Positions 1 through 10,237 of a DNA stretch of 64,000 bases are shown piece by piece. The notes beneath the pieces are model-generated. The model did no database searches and was not told the DNA's origin. It saw only the letters and a list, made by a program, of their open reading frames with translations. Position 1 is the first letter of the stretch, and every line of letters begins with the position of its first letter. The position numbers were made by a program, and so were the translations under genes. Origin of the DNA: Sulfurovum sp. (GTDB lineage: Bacteria > Campylobacterota > Campylobacteria > Campylobacterales > Sulfurovaceae); the NCBI GenBank assembly GCA_030949325.1, contig JAUZSQ010000110.1:62001-126000 (forward strand), read 5' to 3'.

Positions 1-1
1 T

Positions 2-172
2 GGTGTAGGGTTACAATGGATGGTGTTATTATGCTTATCCTTGATTGGATTAGTGCTTTCTATTCAAAATAGAAGAAGAGTTAATCAACTCATCCAAAGT
101 CAAAATAGCCTACAAGTACAGCAAAATAAAATAGAAAGTGAAATACAAATATTGGGTAAAAATAATGCATAA
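2..172 (+). CDS. C-terminal end of a membrane protein (partial, runs off the window edge)
   Basis: Open frame from base 2 to TAA at 170-172: GVGLQWMVLLCLSLIGLVLSIQNRRRVNQLIQSQNS...GKNNA*, one TM segment plus coiled tail; overlaps the ATG of the next gene. Confidence 0.5.
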   Translation, partial: GVGLQWMVLLCLSLIGLVLSIQNRRRVNQLIQSQNSLQVQQNKIESEIQILGKNNA

Positions 173-2579
173 GTACTTTTTTATAGGGGTACTACTTTTT
201 TCTATGAGTGCTTCTGCTATAGCTATAAACAGTGTGATTGTTCTGTCTTATGGCAATTTGGAGAGTATTGAAGAGGACCAACTGACGTATCAGCTCTTGA
301 ATGTAACTATCAATGCTCAAACCCGTATCAAGCCTATGCATACACAGTATATCTTAGAAGTAGGACCTTATCCTAGTAATGAAATGTTGGCATTGAGTTA
401 TATGATACTTAAAGGTACTTTCCCTCATGCTGTCATTATCGAAGAAGAACCCAAAAAAAGCACAAAGATAAAAGTAGCGTCTGTTATTGAAGCTACTAGC
501 ACAGAGGAAAAGACCGATAACTCAGTATGGGTAGCACTCTTTACTTTGGCGATTGTAGGTATTTTATTTATGTTTTTATCTTCAAATCAAATTAAACGTT
601 TGAAGTTGGAACATAGCAAGATAAAGTCTAGGCATCAGCAACTAGAAGCAAGACAGCATGAAGTCTTGTCCAGTATGGGGGAGAATATTCATAATATTGC
701 CAAAGAATCTATCAATCATACGAGTATCATCGCGGAAAAAGTCAAAAATACGCCCTTACATAAAGTGATGACAAAAGTCATAAGTACAGAAAATGAATTG
801 CTAGATATGACAGATGACCTTATTAAGTTTTTACGTCTTAAGTCCAAAAAAGTACACATACAAAATGAAGTGTTTAACTTTAATCATGTACTTAATGAAG
901 TCGCAGGATTGCTACATTATACCTATAAGCAAAATGATACAGAACTGATTTTTAATATTGATAAAAATGTACCTAAGAATATGAAAGCCGATTCTCTGCA
1001 TTTGGGTCAAGTTTTGACCAATATTCTAGAATACCTTATTCAACATAATCAAAGCCATGAGATTATCTTGGAAGTTACGATGATGTCGAGCTTCAAAGAG
1101 GGACTGGCCTTACGATGTTATATCAATACCGATATGATGATCGAAAATAAAGCACACCTTTTTGACTCTTATTATGATGATGTGTCGCGTAAATATGTAG
1201 GATTGGGCTTATTCGTAGCACAAGAGCTTACCCATTTGATGGATGGGGAGTTAATCGTAATTGACCGTGATGATGGTGGGAATAGTTTACGACTGAGTAT
1301 CCCGATAAAGGAAAAAAGTGATGAAAAGCGAAAATATCGTTTACCTAATAAAGGCTTGGTAGGTAAAAAGGTTTTATTAGTAGATAAGAGTCCTAGTGCA
1401 GCACTTGCCACCAAAAAGCTATTCGAGTACTTTAAGGCTGAGGTCAAAATTGTTTCGGCTAAAAACTTTACTCACTATGGTGTCAACTTTTCAGAGTATG
1501 ATATCGTGGCATTGAGTAATAGCCTTTTTAGCTTTAAGGATATTTCTCTTCTGACAAAACTCAAAAAGAACAAGGTCTAAAGGTGATGAGTTTGGACAAC
1601 CTTTTTTCTTCTGAGACCTTATTTTTGCATGATGCCATAGATATTCGGCTCAAAAAACCTTTGACACAAGAGTATGTATTTGATACCCTCATTGAACTCT
1701 ATGAAGATACACTTGTAGCATCCGTACCCCATGATGATACCTTGTCTGCTGTACCTGTATATAAGCATAGGATTCAAGGGATTCCAAATGTGAACCTAGA
1801 AAGTTTTAAGTGCTTTAGAAATAAGCATCTCTTGATTGTTGAAGATAATATTATTAATCAAAAAGTCCTGATGAGTATTTTGGGTAAGTCAGGAATGATA
1901 TTGCATATTGCCAACAATGGTAAAGAGGCCGTGGATTTTATTCGTAGTAGTAATATGCCTATTGAATTTATCTTTATGGATATTAATATGCCTATCATGG
2001 ATGGGTATAGTGCTACCAATCTTATTCGTAGTGACCAACGTTTTAATCATGTACCTATTGTGGCACTCACAGCATTGGTATCAGACCATGAGATAGAAAA
2101 AATGTTTGATATGGGTGTCAATGCCTATTTACCAAAACCTATTCGCGTAGATATACTCTATAGTGCATTAAATATGTTTTTAGCCAAAAAAAGAAGGACT
2201 CTCTAGGGAAGAAAAATTACTTCAAGTATTGCCTCTTAACTTGGAGGGATTAGACATCAAAGTAGGATTAAAAAATATGAATGGTAATGACATCTCTTAT
2301 CGAGAAGTACTCAAAGAATTTTTGGATGCTTATATCCAAAGTGATAGAGTCTTTAAGGGCTTAGTCCAAGACCAACGTTTTACGCAGATACAGATGCTTT
2401 GTTTTGATATGAAAGGTTTGACGGGAAGTATTGGAGCCAAAGAGATGCATGTGATGATTAATGAAATATATCAGCATATACTTTACAAGAAACCAGAGTT
2501 ATTACACAGTTATGTCTCTGAATATAAAAAGGTCTTCACGACCTTACAGAATTCTATAGAACGTTATTTAGCTTCTTAA
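165..2579 (+). CDS. Hybrid sensor kinase-like protein with degenerate phosphorelay residues (signal peptide/TM, DHp/HATPase-like, pseudo-REC, REC, HPt-like); reconstructed across two apparent frameshifts
   Basis: ORFs 138-1580, 1583-2206 and 2229-2579 join as one 805-codon frame if one A is added in the A5 run at 1563-1567 and one removed from the A7 run at 2186-2192. REC motif FMDINMPIMDG, HATPase GLGL motif, HPt-like KGLTGSIGA. Confidence 0.75.
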
Positions 2580-3341
2580 CCTAAAAAAACTACTCCCACT
2601 GCCTGAAAAGAACCAAGCTTTTTTAGCTTCTTCTTGGAGCTTAGGGTAGGCAATAAGGGACGCGGTATATAAATCATTTAAGACAAGAGGTTCGGCGATA
2701 CATTTGAGAATTTCTTCAGAACTAAGGCTATCCCAACCTACAAAAGAAGAGAGTCGAATATCTTTTAGTAGTTGCTTCTTAAAGGTACTATAAACGACAG
2801 CCGTATTACAGTGTATATTTGGGGTATAAATCTCTATATCTAAAGGTGCTTCTTCAAACTTTTCTACGACTTCACCAAAGCCTGAGACATTCGCAGAAGG
2901 ATAGTTATAGATAAAGAAGGGAATGTCAGCACCTATGGTACTGCCTAAGGTAGCCAATTCTTGCGTATTTATCATCAGATGACAGACTTCTTTGACTAGC
3001 CTGATAAATGCTCCTGCATCACTGCTACCTCCTCCCAATCCTGCTTGGCTAGGGATACGTTTTGTGACGACTACTTTATGCGTGTAAAAGAAATTCAAAA
3101 TATCCAAATCACCTGTATGGGCATTGAGTGCTTTGTAGGCTTTGTAGATGGTATTGGACTCCAAAGGTATCTCGTCACAACCCTCAATCGTAAAAGTCTC
3201 ACAGATGCAAGGCACAAATGCTATCGTATCATAAAGGTGAGGGACTTGTACAAAACGAGAAAGAAGCGTATGATAGCCTTGTTTATGACCTGTGATTTTG
3301 AGGAATATATTGACTTTGGCATGGGCTTTGATACTGTACAT
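2568..3341 (-). CDS. ispE: 4-diphosphocytidyl-2-C-methyl-D-erythritol kinase
   Basis: GHMP kinase motif PSQAGLGGGSSDAGA; N-term AHAKVNIFLKITG. Confidence 0.93.
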   Translation of the reverse strand: MYSIKAHAKVNIFLKITGHKQGYHTLLSRFVQVPHLYDTIAFVPCICETFTIEGCDEIPLESNTIYKAYKALNAHTGDLDILNFFYTHKVVVTKRIPSQAGLGGGSSDAGAFIRLVKEVCHLMINTQELATLGSTIGADIPFFIYNYPSANVSGFGEVVEKFEEAPLDIEIYTPNIHCNTAVVYSTFKKQLLKDIRLSSFVGWDSLSSEEILKCIAEPLVLNDLYTASLIAYPKLQEEAKKAWFFSGSGSSFFRLRS

Positions 3342-3439
3342 TTGAGTGCCTATTGTGAGATTTTATAGAAAATAATTATAACATAAAGTGCTATTTTAAA
3401 CCCTTTAGGATATACTTTACGAAATTTAAAGGAACTAAT

Positions 3440-4099
3440 ATGAGACAATATGAAGCGTATCAATGTAACAAATGTGGCAATGAGATTGAAGTACAAACCG
3501 TAGGTGGTGGTACTTTGGTATGCTGTGGTGATGAGATGGAAATGGTAACAGAAAATCTTACCTTAACCAACTTAATGAAAGCCTTTGCAGGTGAATCACA
3601 AGCACGAAACAAATATGAATACTTTGCTAGAGTCGCTCAAAAAGAGGGATATAGAGATATAGCCGAACATTTCCAACGTGCTGCGAACAATGAAAAAACC
3701 CATGCCAAATTAGAATTGGCATTGCACAATAGAATAGTCTCAGAGACTGAAAATGACTTCGGTACTACAGCTGAGAATCTACAAATAGCCATAGATGGTG
3801 AATCGTATGAAAATGTGACGATGTATCCAGACTTTGCCAAAGTAGCCAAAGACGAAGGACACAAAGAAGCATCAAGACTCTTTACAGGGATTGGTAAAAT
3901 TGAAATAGAACATGAAAAGATGTTTCAAATGCTTTTAGAAAGACTAGAACATGGTGCAGAGTTTCTTAGTGAAGATGCAGATGAAGCGTGGATTTGTGAA
4001 GTATGTGGTCATGTACATTATGGTAAAAAAGCCCTCAAAATGTGCCCCGTATGTAAGCACCCTGAAGAATATCAATCAAGATTAAACGCTAAGAAGTAG
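3440..4099 (+). CDS. rrc: Desulforubrerythrin-type rubrerythrin
   Basis: N-terminal desulforedoxin-like CNKCGN...CCGDEM, ferritin-like ExxH motifs, C-terminal rubredoxin-like CEVCGHVH...CPVCKHP; three-domain layout as in C. jejuni Rrc. Confidence 0.88.
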   Translation: MRQYEAYQCNKCGNEIEVQTVGGGTLVCCGDEMEMVTENLTLTNLMKAFAGESQARNKYEYFARVAQKEGYRDIAEHFQRAANNEKTHAKLELALHNRIVSETENDFGTTAENLQIAIDGESYENVTMYPDFAKVAKDEGHKEASRLFTGIGKIEIEHEKMFQMLLERLEHGAEFLSEDADEAWICEVCGHVHYGKKALKMCPVCKHPEEYQSRLNAKK

Positions 4100-4135
4100 A
4101 AAGTTATTTTTGGAGGAAGTTTAAAATTTCCTCTT

Positions 4136-4267
4136 TTATAAAGAGTAAATTTCTATAAATTCTTCTTTGAAATGTTTCATCAAAGGCTTGGTTTTGGCTA
4201 TCAATTTCTCTAAAAAAAGAATCACTTCATCTTCTAAAATAATTTGATTATTAAACAGTTCACTCAT
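4136..4267 (-). CDS. 43-aa small ORF overlapping the truB stop (MSELFNNQIILEDEVILFLEKLIAKTKPLMKHFKEEFIEIYSL)
   Basis: ATG overlaps the truB TGA (ATGA junction, 4264-4267); ends TAA at 4136-4138; not in the supplied ORF track. Confidence 0.45.
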   Translation of the reverse strand: MSELFNNQIILEDEVILFLEKLIAKTKPLMKHFKEEFIEIYSL

Positions 4268-5097
4268 TGGGCTTCCACAAACTTCGCAATCCTATTAAAT
4301 CTATAGCTCACAACTTCATCTTTGATTTCTATAATCGAAAAAAAGTTTTTGGTTTCTATGAGATAGACTCCATTGGCTTTGTTTTCAAAATATTCTATAT
4401 AGAGTGTCTTGCCAAATTCCATGAAGTCATCATCGCCTGTGTATATATTGGGAGTTACGGCTAGATGTTTAAAGGGGTTGAGGGCTTTTTCATTGTCGTA
4501 ATAAAATTGTCCTTCATTGATACGATGTAAAGAACTGAGCGTTCCATCGACTTCTAAGGCATCAGCAATCAACGCACCCAAACTTCTAATATACGTTCCT
4601 TCACTCACTGTCGCTTCAAAATGTACAAAAGGATGGGTATAGTTGAGAAGTTTCATCTCATAAATAGTGGAAGTAATAGACTTTAGCGTAACTTCTGCTC
4701 CTGCTCTTGCTAATTCATAGGCACGTTTGCCATTGACTCTTTTGGCAGAAAATTTGGGAGGATAATAGTTTAATGACCCTTGAAATGAAGCCAACACCTT
4801 TTCTATTGTTGCTTGTGAAAAAGCTGGGGTTTGCTTGATAGAATCTACTTTTTCTATATCAAGCGTAGGGGAGTTTACGCCTAACCATAATGTGGCTTTA
4901 TAACTTTTGGGTGTTTTGTTTAAGTATTGAAAGAGTTTAGTGTATTGCCCCGTCGCGACAATAAGAGAGCCTGTAGCAAAGGGGTCTAGGGTACCAGAGA
5001 AGCCTACTTTTTTGGTACCGTATTTGCGTTTGACATAGCCCATATATCCGTTAGAGGTTCTTAGTATAGGTTTATTGACAACGAAAAGACGATTCAT
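4264..5097 (-). CDS. truB: tRNA pseudouridine(55) synthase
   Basis: KVGFSGTLDPFATGSLIVATGQYTK catalytic motif. Confidence 0.95.
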   Translation of the reverse strand: MNRLFVVNKPILRTSNGYMGYVKRKYGTKKVGFSGTLDPFATGSLIVATGQYTKLFQYLNKTPKSYKATLWLGVNSPTLDIEKVDSIKQTPAFSQATIEKVLASFQGSLNYYPPKFSAKRVNGKRAYELARAGAEVTLKSITSTIYEMKLLNYTHPFVHFEATVSEGTYIRSLGALIADALEVDGTLSSLHRINEGQFYYDNEKALNPFKHLAVTPNIYTGDDDFMEFGKTLYIEYFENKANGVYLIETKNFFSIIEIKDEVVSYRFNRIAKFVEAQ

Positions 5098-7165
5098 TTA
5101 GATACTTTTGACAAAGGAGCTTAAGATTTCTTTTTTATTGCCACCAAAATTAATGAGTAGTTTATACTCTTTGCCTAATTTGTTGACAGCTTGTACACGT
5201 CCAATACCAAGGATTTTGTGCTTGACTAAATCGCCTTTTCTAAAGCTAGATACTTTGGTAATTTTGAGGCTTGTGTCTTGTATGAGTCCTGCTTCTCCCA
5301 AAAATCGGCTTTTGGCTATCATTTTACGCCGACCTTTATAGAAGCGACTGTCTACATAAGAGAGGGTAAGGTCTGATTTTGCACGAGTAATAGCTACATA
5401 GCCTAAGCGACGCTCTTCTTCCATATTACATCCCTCGCCAAGGAGTGGGAAAAATTCTTCTTCTAGTCCTATGACAAAGAGATGCTCAAACTCCAAGCCT
5501 TTGGAGGCATGGATACTCATAATCGTAATCGCATTGTCTTCGATTTGGTCTTGGTCACTTTGCAAGGATATATCATTGAGAAAGACATCCAATGTGAGGT
5601 TAGGGTTTTTCAGGACAGCATCTCTAAAGTAACCATAAAACTCATCAATATTTAACAAGCGTTCCATCCCGTCTGGCATACTTACATAATGGTTTTTAAG
5701 TGCAATATGTTCTTCAAAAAGGTTAATAAAATTGCCCAATTGAGATTTACTGGCTTCTTGTAAAAAGGTAATACTTTTTTGGAAATTCGCTAAAGAAGTC
5801 ATAAGCTTTTTACTTAAGGGGCTTTGGGCTTCGTGATTGAGAAGCATGAGAATATAACTATAGAGTGAAATCCCTCTTTCAAAAGAAGCACGGCTTAGCT
5901 TGTCTAGTGAAGCCTTGCCTATACCACGTTTGGGTTTGTTGATGATACGTATGAGAGAAAAATCATCATGAGGATTGGAAATGACACGCAAATAGGAGAT
6001 GAGGTCTTTAATCTCGGCACGTTCATAAAAACGCATCCCTCCAATGAGCTTAAAAGCAAGTCCTGCTTTGCTAAAACCTTCTTCTAGGGAACGTGAAAGG
6101 GCATTGATACGGTACAATACAGCAATCTCTTCAGGGTCAGCCCCTTGCTTGAGTAGGGCTTGTATCTGATGGGCAATGCCCCTAGCTTCCATAGACTCAT
6201 CCAAAGAGTGCAAGAGTTTGACAGCTTGACCCTTGCCTTTGTGAGAGATGAGTCTTTTGCCTAGACGGATAGAGTTATGTTCGATAAGTGTATTGGCAGT
6301 GTGGATGATAGGTTCGGTAGAACGGTAGTTGATTTCGAGTTTAATGGTTTTACACTGGTCAAAGTTATCTGCAAACTCCAAAATATTGGCAATATTGGCA
6401 CCCCTCCAACCATAAATACTTTGGTCATCGTCTCCCACGACACAAAGATTATTATGTTCACTAGAGAGCAGTCTAAGAAGTTGAAATTGTAATTCATTGG
6501 TATCTTGGTACTCATCTACCATAATATATTGGTATTTATGACTGGTTTCTTTTCGCAGTGTATCATCTTGTGCTAGTATTTGATAGGTCAGCATCAAGAG
6601 GTCATCAAAATCTACAAGGTTATTTTCTTCTATATTTTTTTGATAGGCAAGATAAATTTGGGCAATTTTTTTATAGTCTGAAAGTTCAGCTTTTTCTGCT
6701 ACGACTTGGGGAGAGAGGATAGAATTTTTATATTTGGAAATCTCAGACGCGATAAAAGAGATGTTTAAATCTATGGCTAAGCTTTTGGCAATAGATTTAA
6801 TCAGCCGTTTTTTATCATCACTATCAATAATCACAAAGGTATTACGCCGACCAAGCTTTTCAATATGAAATTTGAGAAAAAGTAAGCCAAACTTATGAAA
6901 GGTACATAACAAAGGAGGGGTAGAGACTGTAGTGGGCATCAGTGCCAAGGCACGTTGACGCATCTGAGCAGCAGCTTTGTTGGTAAAGGTGAGGGTCGAG
7001 GGTATTGGCAGGGTCAATCCCCACGACACCCACAAGATAGGCAAGTCTCGTTGTGAGTGTCTTGGTCTTGCCTGAACCTGCCCCTGCTAAAATCAGCATA
7101 GCACCATCTATATGTTCTACGGCTTCTTTTTGTGATGGATTGAGTGCATCTAAAATATTTATCAT
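5098..7165 (-). CDS. UvrD/Rep-family ATP-dependent DNA helicase (apparent frameshift near 7020)
   Basis: N-term [33 protein letters not shown] (ORF 6893-7165) continues in the other frame as [16 protein letters not shown]...[11 protein letters not shown]...[14 protein letters not shown]...AITRAK. Confidence 0.93.
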
Positions 7166-7192
7166 GATATATTATACCGAAGTTAGGATATA

Positions 7193-7215
7193 TATTCAAT
7201 AAAATATTTTGAATA
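7193..7215. promoter_or_regulatory. Candidate LysR-type regulator binding site (TATTCAA-N9-TTGAATA, contains T-N11-A)
   Basis: Perfect 7-bp inverted repeat with 9-bp spacer in the divergent intergenic region upstream of the lysR-type gene. Confidence 0.4.
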
Positions 7216-7303
7216 AGGATAAGTTATGAATGTTTTAAGTATAATTAGATATAATAATTTTATTAACTTAAAATATTGAATAAAATATAAAAAAGGGGCA
7301 TTA

Positions 7304-8206
7304 ATGTTAAAAGATTTTGTAAAGTTAGAAACATTTTTAACCGTATCACGCGAAAGAAGTTTTTCTAAAGCATCAGCTAAATTAGGTATTTCACAACCAG
7401 CAGTGACACAACAAATTAAATTTATAGAAAAGTATTTGGCGTGTAAAGTCATCGAACGTAAAAAGAATGGTATCAAATTGACCAATGAAGGGGAAGAGCT
7501 TTACAAGATAGCTACTAGACTTGAAAAAGAAATTCACTCCTCAGAAAAAGATATTTTGAAGATTATCAACAAAGAGATTACCTTTAAATTGGGTGCTTCT
7601 TATACGATAGGAACGTATATTATCCCAGGGAAGTGTCTCAATACCATTGGTGAAGCGATTAACAATGATATTAACCTAGATATTGATGTGAGCGATAATA
7701 TCATTCTCAAACTCAAAGACAGAAAACTCGATGTTGGTCTGATTGAATCTCCTATTATGGACAATGACCTTATCTATAGAGAGTGGTTAGAAGATGAATT
7801 AATCGTCGTGTCCAATGTACCTATTACAAAGATTCTCAAAACTGAAGAATTGTATGAATTTGATTGGATTTGTCGTAACGAAGGTTCTAATACAAGAAGA
7901 GTCGTGACAGAAGTCTTTGACGAACTAGGTGTCTCTTGTAAGAGCTTTAATGTACTTTCTGAAGTGAGCAATACTACGACTGTATTACAAACACTCAAAA
8001 AGAGTGAACGTAACCCTGATAGACCTGTAGTGTCTATTTTGTCTCGTTATGCTGTGATGGATGAATTGGCAAGTGGTGAACTCTTTGAATCAAGACTGAG
8101 AGGCTTTACGATGTCACGCAAGTTCTTTATTGTGTATTCCAAAGAGAACAAACACAATGCCTATGTAGATAAAGTAGTCAACTATGTTTTAGCAGGTCAC
8201 TGCTAG
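7304..8206 (+). CDS. LysR-family transcriptional regulator
   Basis: N-terminal HTH LETFLTVSRERSFSKASAKLGISQPAVTQQIKFIEKYL plus substrate-binding domain. Confidence 0.93.
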   Translation: MLKDFVKLETFLTVSRERSFSKASAKLGISQPAVTQQIKFIEKYLACKVIERKKNGIKLTNEGEELYKIATRLEKEIHSSEKDILKIINKEITFKLGASYTIGTYIIPGKCLNTIGEAINNDINLDIDVSDNIILKLKDRKLDVGLIESPIMDNDLIYREWLEDELIVVSNVPITKILKTEELYEFDWICRNEGSNTRRVVTEVFDELGVSCKSFNVLSEVSNTTTVLQTLKKSERNPDRPVVSILSRYAVMDELASGELFESRLRGFTMSRKFFIVYSKENKHNAYVDKVVNYVLAGHC

Positions 8207-8208
8207 GA

Positions 8209-8673
8209 CTAAGACTTCTTTTTCAGAAGCTTCTTATTCTTGGGATTATTTAAGAGGCTTTCCATAGAAGTTTGTGCGCGTTTCTTACTAGGGATTTCTT
8301 GTTTTTTGAGGCTTGGTACATACTGCGTAAAATTGAGAATAATCGGTGTATCTTCTACATAGACTTGTTTGATTGCCAAAAGTGGTACGAGTACGTTAGA
8401 GCCAAAATTATTAGCACCAAATCCTGCTTCAAATGAAAAATATTCACTATCAATACTCGCACTTTCAAAAGTATAACCATCTAATACAAATAATACCGTC
8501 TCATTAAAAGAATTTTGTATCTCTGTAGGTAAGGCAGGATTAAATGCTGTAAAACGTATCTCACAAGCAATAGAAAAAGGTTGGTCTTTTTTAAAGAGAT
8601 ACTCAATGGTTTGGAGTATATGTGAGGTCAACAGGGTTTGATATTCAGGGGTTTGGAAAATGGTATGATTCAT
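8209..8673 (-). CDS. Conserved protein, weakly SspB-like
   Basis: 154-aa ORF; ASIDSEYFSFEAGFGANNFGSNVLVPLLAIKQVY resembles the SspB core by eye; charged C-terminal tail. Confidence 0.6.
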   Translation of the reverse strand: MNHTIFQTPEYQTLLTSHILQTIEYLFKKDQPFSIACEIRFTAFNPALPTEIQNSFNETVLFVLDGYTFESASIDSEYFSFEAGFGANNFGSNVLVPLLAIKQVYVEDTPIILNFTQYVPSLKKQEIPSKKRAQTSMESLLNNPKNKKLLKKKS

Positions 8674-9274
8674 ACTTGTCCTTGGAATGATAAATTATCA
8701 TAGGGTTTATTGTCCTAAATCCTATCATAGCATTCATTAAAGCTACTTGTGTATAAGAAGCTAAGTCTGTAATATGTATGGCTTTTTCTTCTAAAAGCCC
8801 TTGGTCAATATAATATTGACGCATCGTGCCATATAATAAAGGTATCTTAGGCGTATGCCAGACCTTACCCGTATAAAAAGCAATATTGGCAATACTCGTA
8901 TCTCGAATATATCCCTCTTGTGTGATTAAAATATCATCTACCTCATGGTGTAGGGTGCTAAGTGCATTGAGTGCGTCTCTATTGGCATATTTAAAATCAT
9001 AGTCTATCGCTGAGGAGACTATTTTTAAAGTAGAGATTTCTTTGGCTTGATAGGGAATATACTCAATACTATGAATATGCTCATCATAGAGAATACGACA
9101 ACGATATAGCCCTTGTGGAGGAGGAGTAATAATATCCGACAGCCTAAGTGTATCGTGAAGAGACAAGAGTACTTTACGACTTTTATCTACCCTATCTTGA
9201 TGATAAGACAGATGAAAAGCCTTGCCGTTCTCACAGCGAATAGTCTCTAGTAAAAGTGCTGGACGCTTAGGCAA
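8645..9274 (-). CDS. Aminotransferase class IV / aminodeoxychorismate lyase-like
   Basis: LLETIRCENGKAFHLSYHQDRVDKS..., EGYIRDTSIANIAFY, PLLYGTMRQ; likely TTG start at 9272-9274 (longer ORF overlaps cysK). Confidence 0.75.
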   Translation of the reverse strand: MPKRPALLLETIRCENGKAFHLSYHQDRVDKSRKVLLSLHDTLRLSDIITPPPQGLYRCRILYDEHIHSIEYIPYQAKEISTLKIVSSAIDYDFKYANRDALNALSTLHHEVDDILITQEGYIRDTSIANIAFYTGKVWHTPKIPLLYGTMRQYYIDQGLLEEKAIHITDLASYTQVALMNAMIGFRTINPMIIYHSKDKYESYHFPNP

Positions 9275-10184
9275 AAAGTTCCGTAGAAAGATAACGCTCT
9301 GCTGTGTCACACAAAATAGTGACAATGACTTTGCCTTTATTTTCTGGACGCTTTGCCACTTCTTGTGCCACATGGAGATTCGCACCTGAAGAGATACCTA
9401 TAAGTAAGCCTTCTTCTTTGGCGACTTTTCGTGCCATAATAAAAGCGTCTTCATTACTTACAGCAATAATTTCATCATAAATATTTTGATTGAGTATGTT
9501 AGGGATAAATCCTGCACCAATACCTTGTATCTTGTGAGGACCCGCTTCCCCACCTGCTAATACAGTAGAGTTACTAGGCTCAATAGCAATGATTTGTATA
9601 TTTTCATTATGGGCTTTGAGGACTTCACCTACACCTGTGATGGTACCACCTGTACCAACAGAAGCGATAAAAATATCTATTTTCCCCTCGGTATCTTTGA
9701 GTATCTCTACAGCGGTGGTTTTACGGTGAATATCAGCATTGTCAAGGTTGTTAAATTGTTGTAAGACGACAGAGTTTTTGAGTGTCTCTCCCAAGCTAAC
9801 AGCCTTTTCTACAGCACCTGCCATACCCTCTTTGGCAGGAGTGAGGACAAGCTCTGCACCTAGATGTACAAGAATCTTACGGCGTTCTATACTCATAGAC
9901 TCAGGCATAGTCAAGATGAGTTTTAAGCCTTTGGATGCACAAACAGCAGCCAAGCCAATGCCTGTATTGCCTGAAGTAGGTTCTATGATGGTGGTATCTT
10001 GATTAATACGTCCCGATTTGAGTGCTTCATTTACCATATTAAAGGCAATTCTATCTTTGACAGAAGAAGTAGGGTTCATAAATTCACATTTTCCCAAGAC
10101 CGTTGACCCTGTTTCTTTGGAGAGTGTTTGTAGCTTGACCAAAGGGGTATTCCCTATGAGTTCTTCAATATTATTTGCAATCAT
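9267..10184 (-). CDS. cysK: Cysteine synthase
   Basis: PLP lysine motif NPTSSVKDRIA, EPTSGNTGIGLA, GTGGTITGVGE. Confidence 0.95.
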   Translation of the reverse strand: MIANNIEELIGNTPLVKLQTLSKETGSTVLGKCEFMNPTSSVKDRIAFNMVNEALKSGRINQDTTIIEPTSGNTGIGLAAVCASKGLKLILTMPESMSIERRKILVHLGAELVLTPAKEGMAGAVEKAVSLGETLKNSVVLQQFNNLDNADIHRKTTAVEILKDTEGKIDIFIASVGTGGTITGVGEVLKAHNENIQIIAIEPSNSTVLAGGEAGPHKIQGIGAGFIPNILNQNIYDEIIAVSNEDAFIMARKVAKEEGLLIGISSGANLHVAQEVAKRPENKGKVIVTILCDTAERYLSTELFA

Positions 10185-10237
10185 GTACTATCCTTATTCA
10201 TTTTTATTATGTTAGCTAATTATAGTTAAATTTGTAC

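Noticed and set aside
1551-1600. Programmed -1 frameshift in the sensor kinase (C AAA AAG at 1562-1568)
   Set aside because: The heptamer departs from A AAA AAG, a second compensating break occurs at 2186-2192, and many unrelated genes in the window show the same kind of homopolymer break; sequencing indels explain it better.
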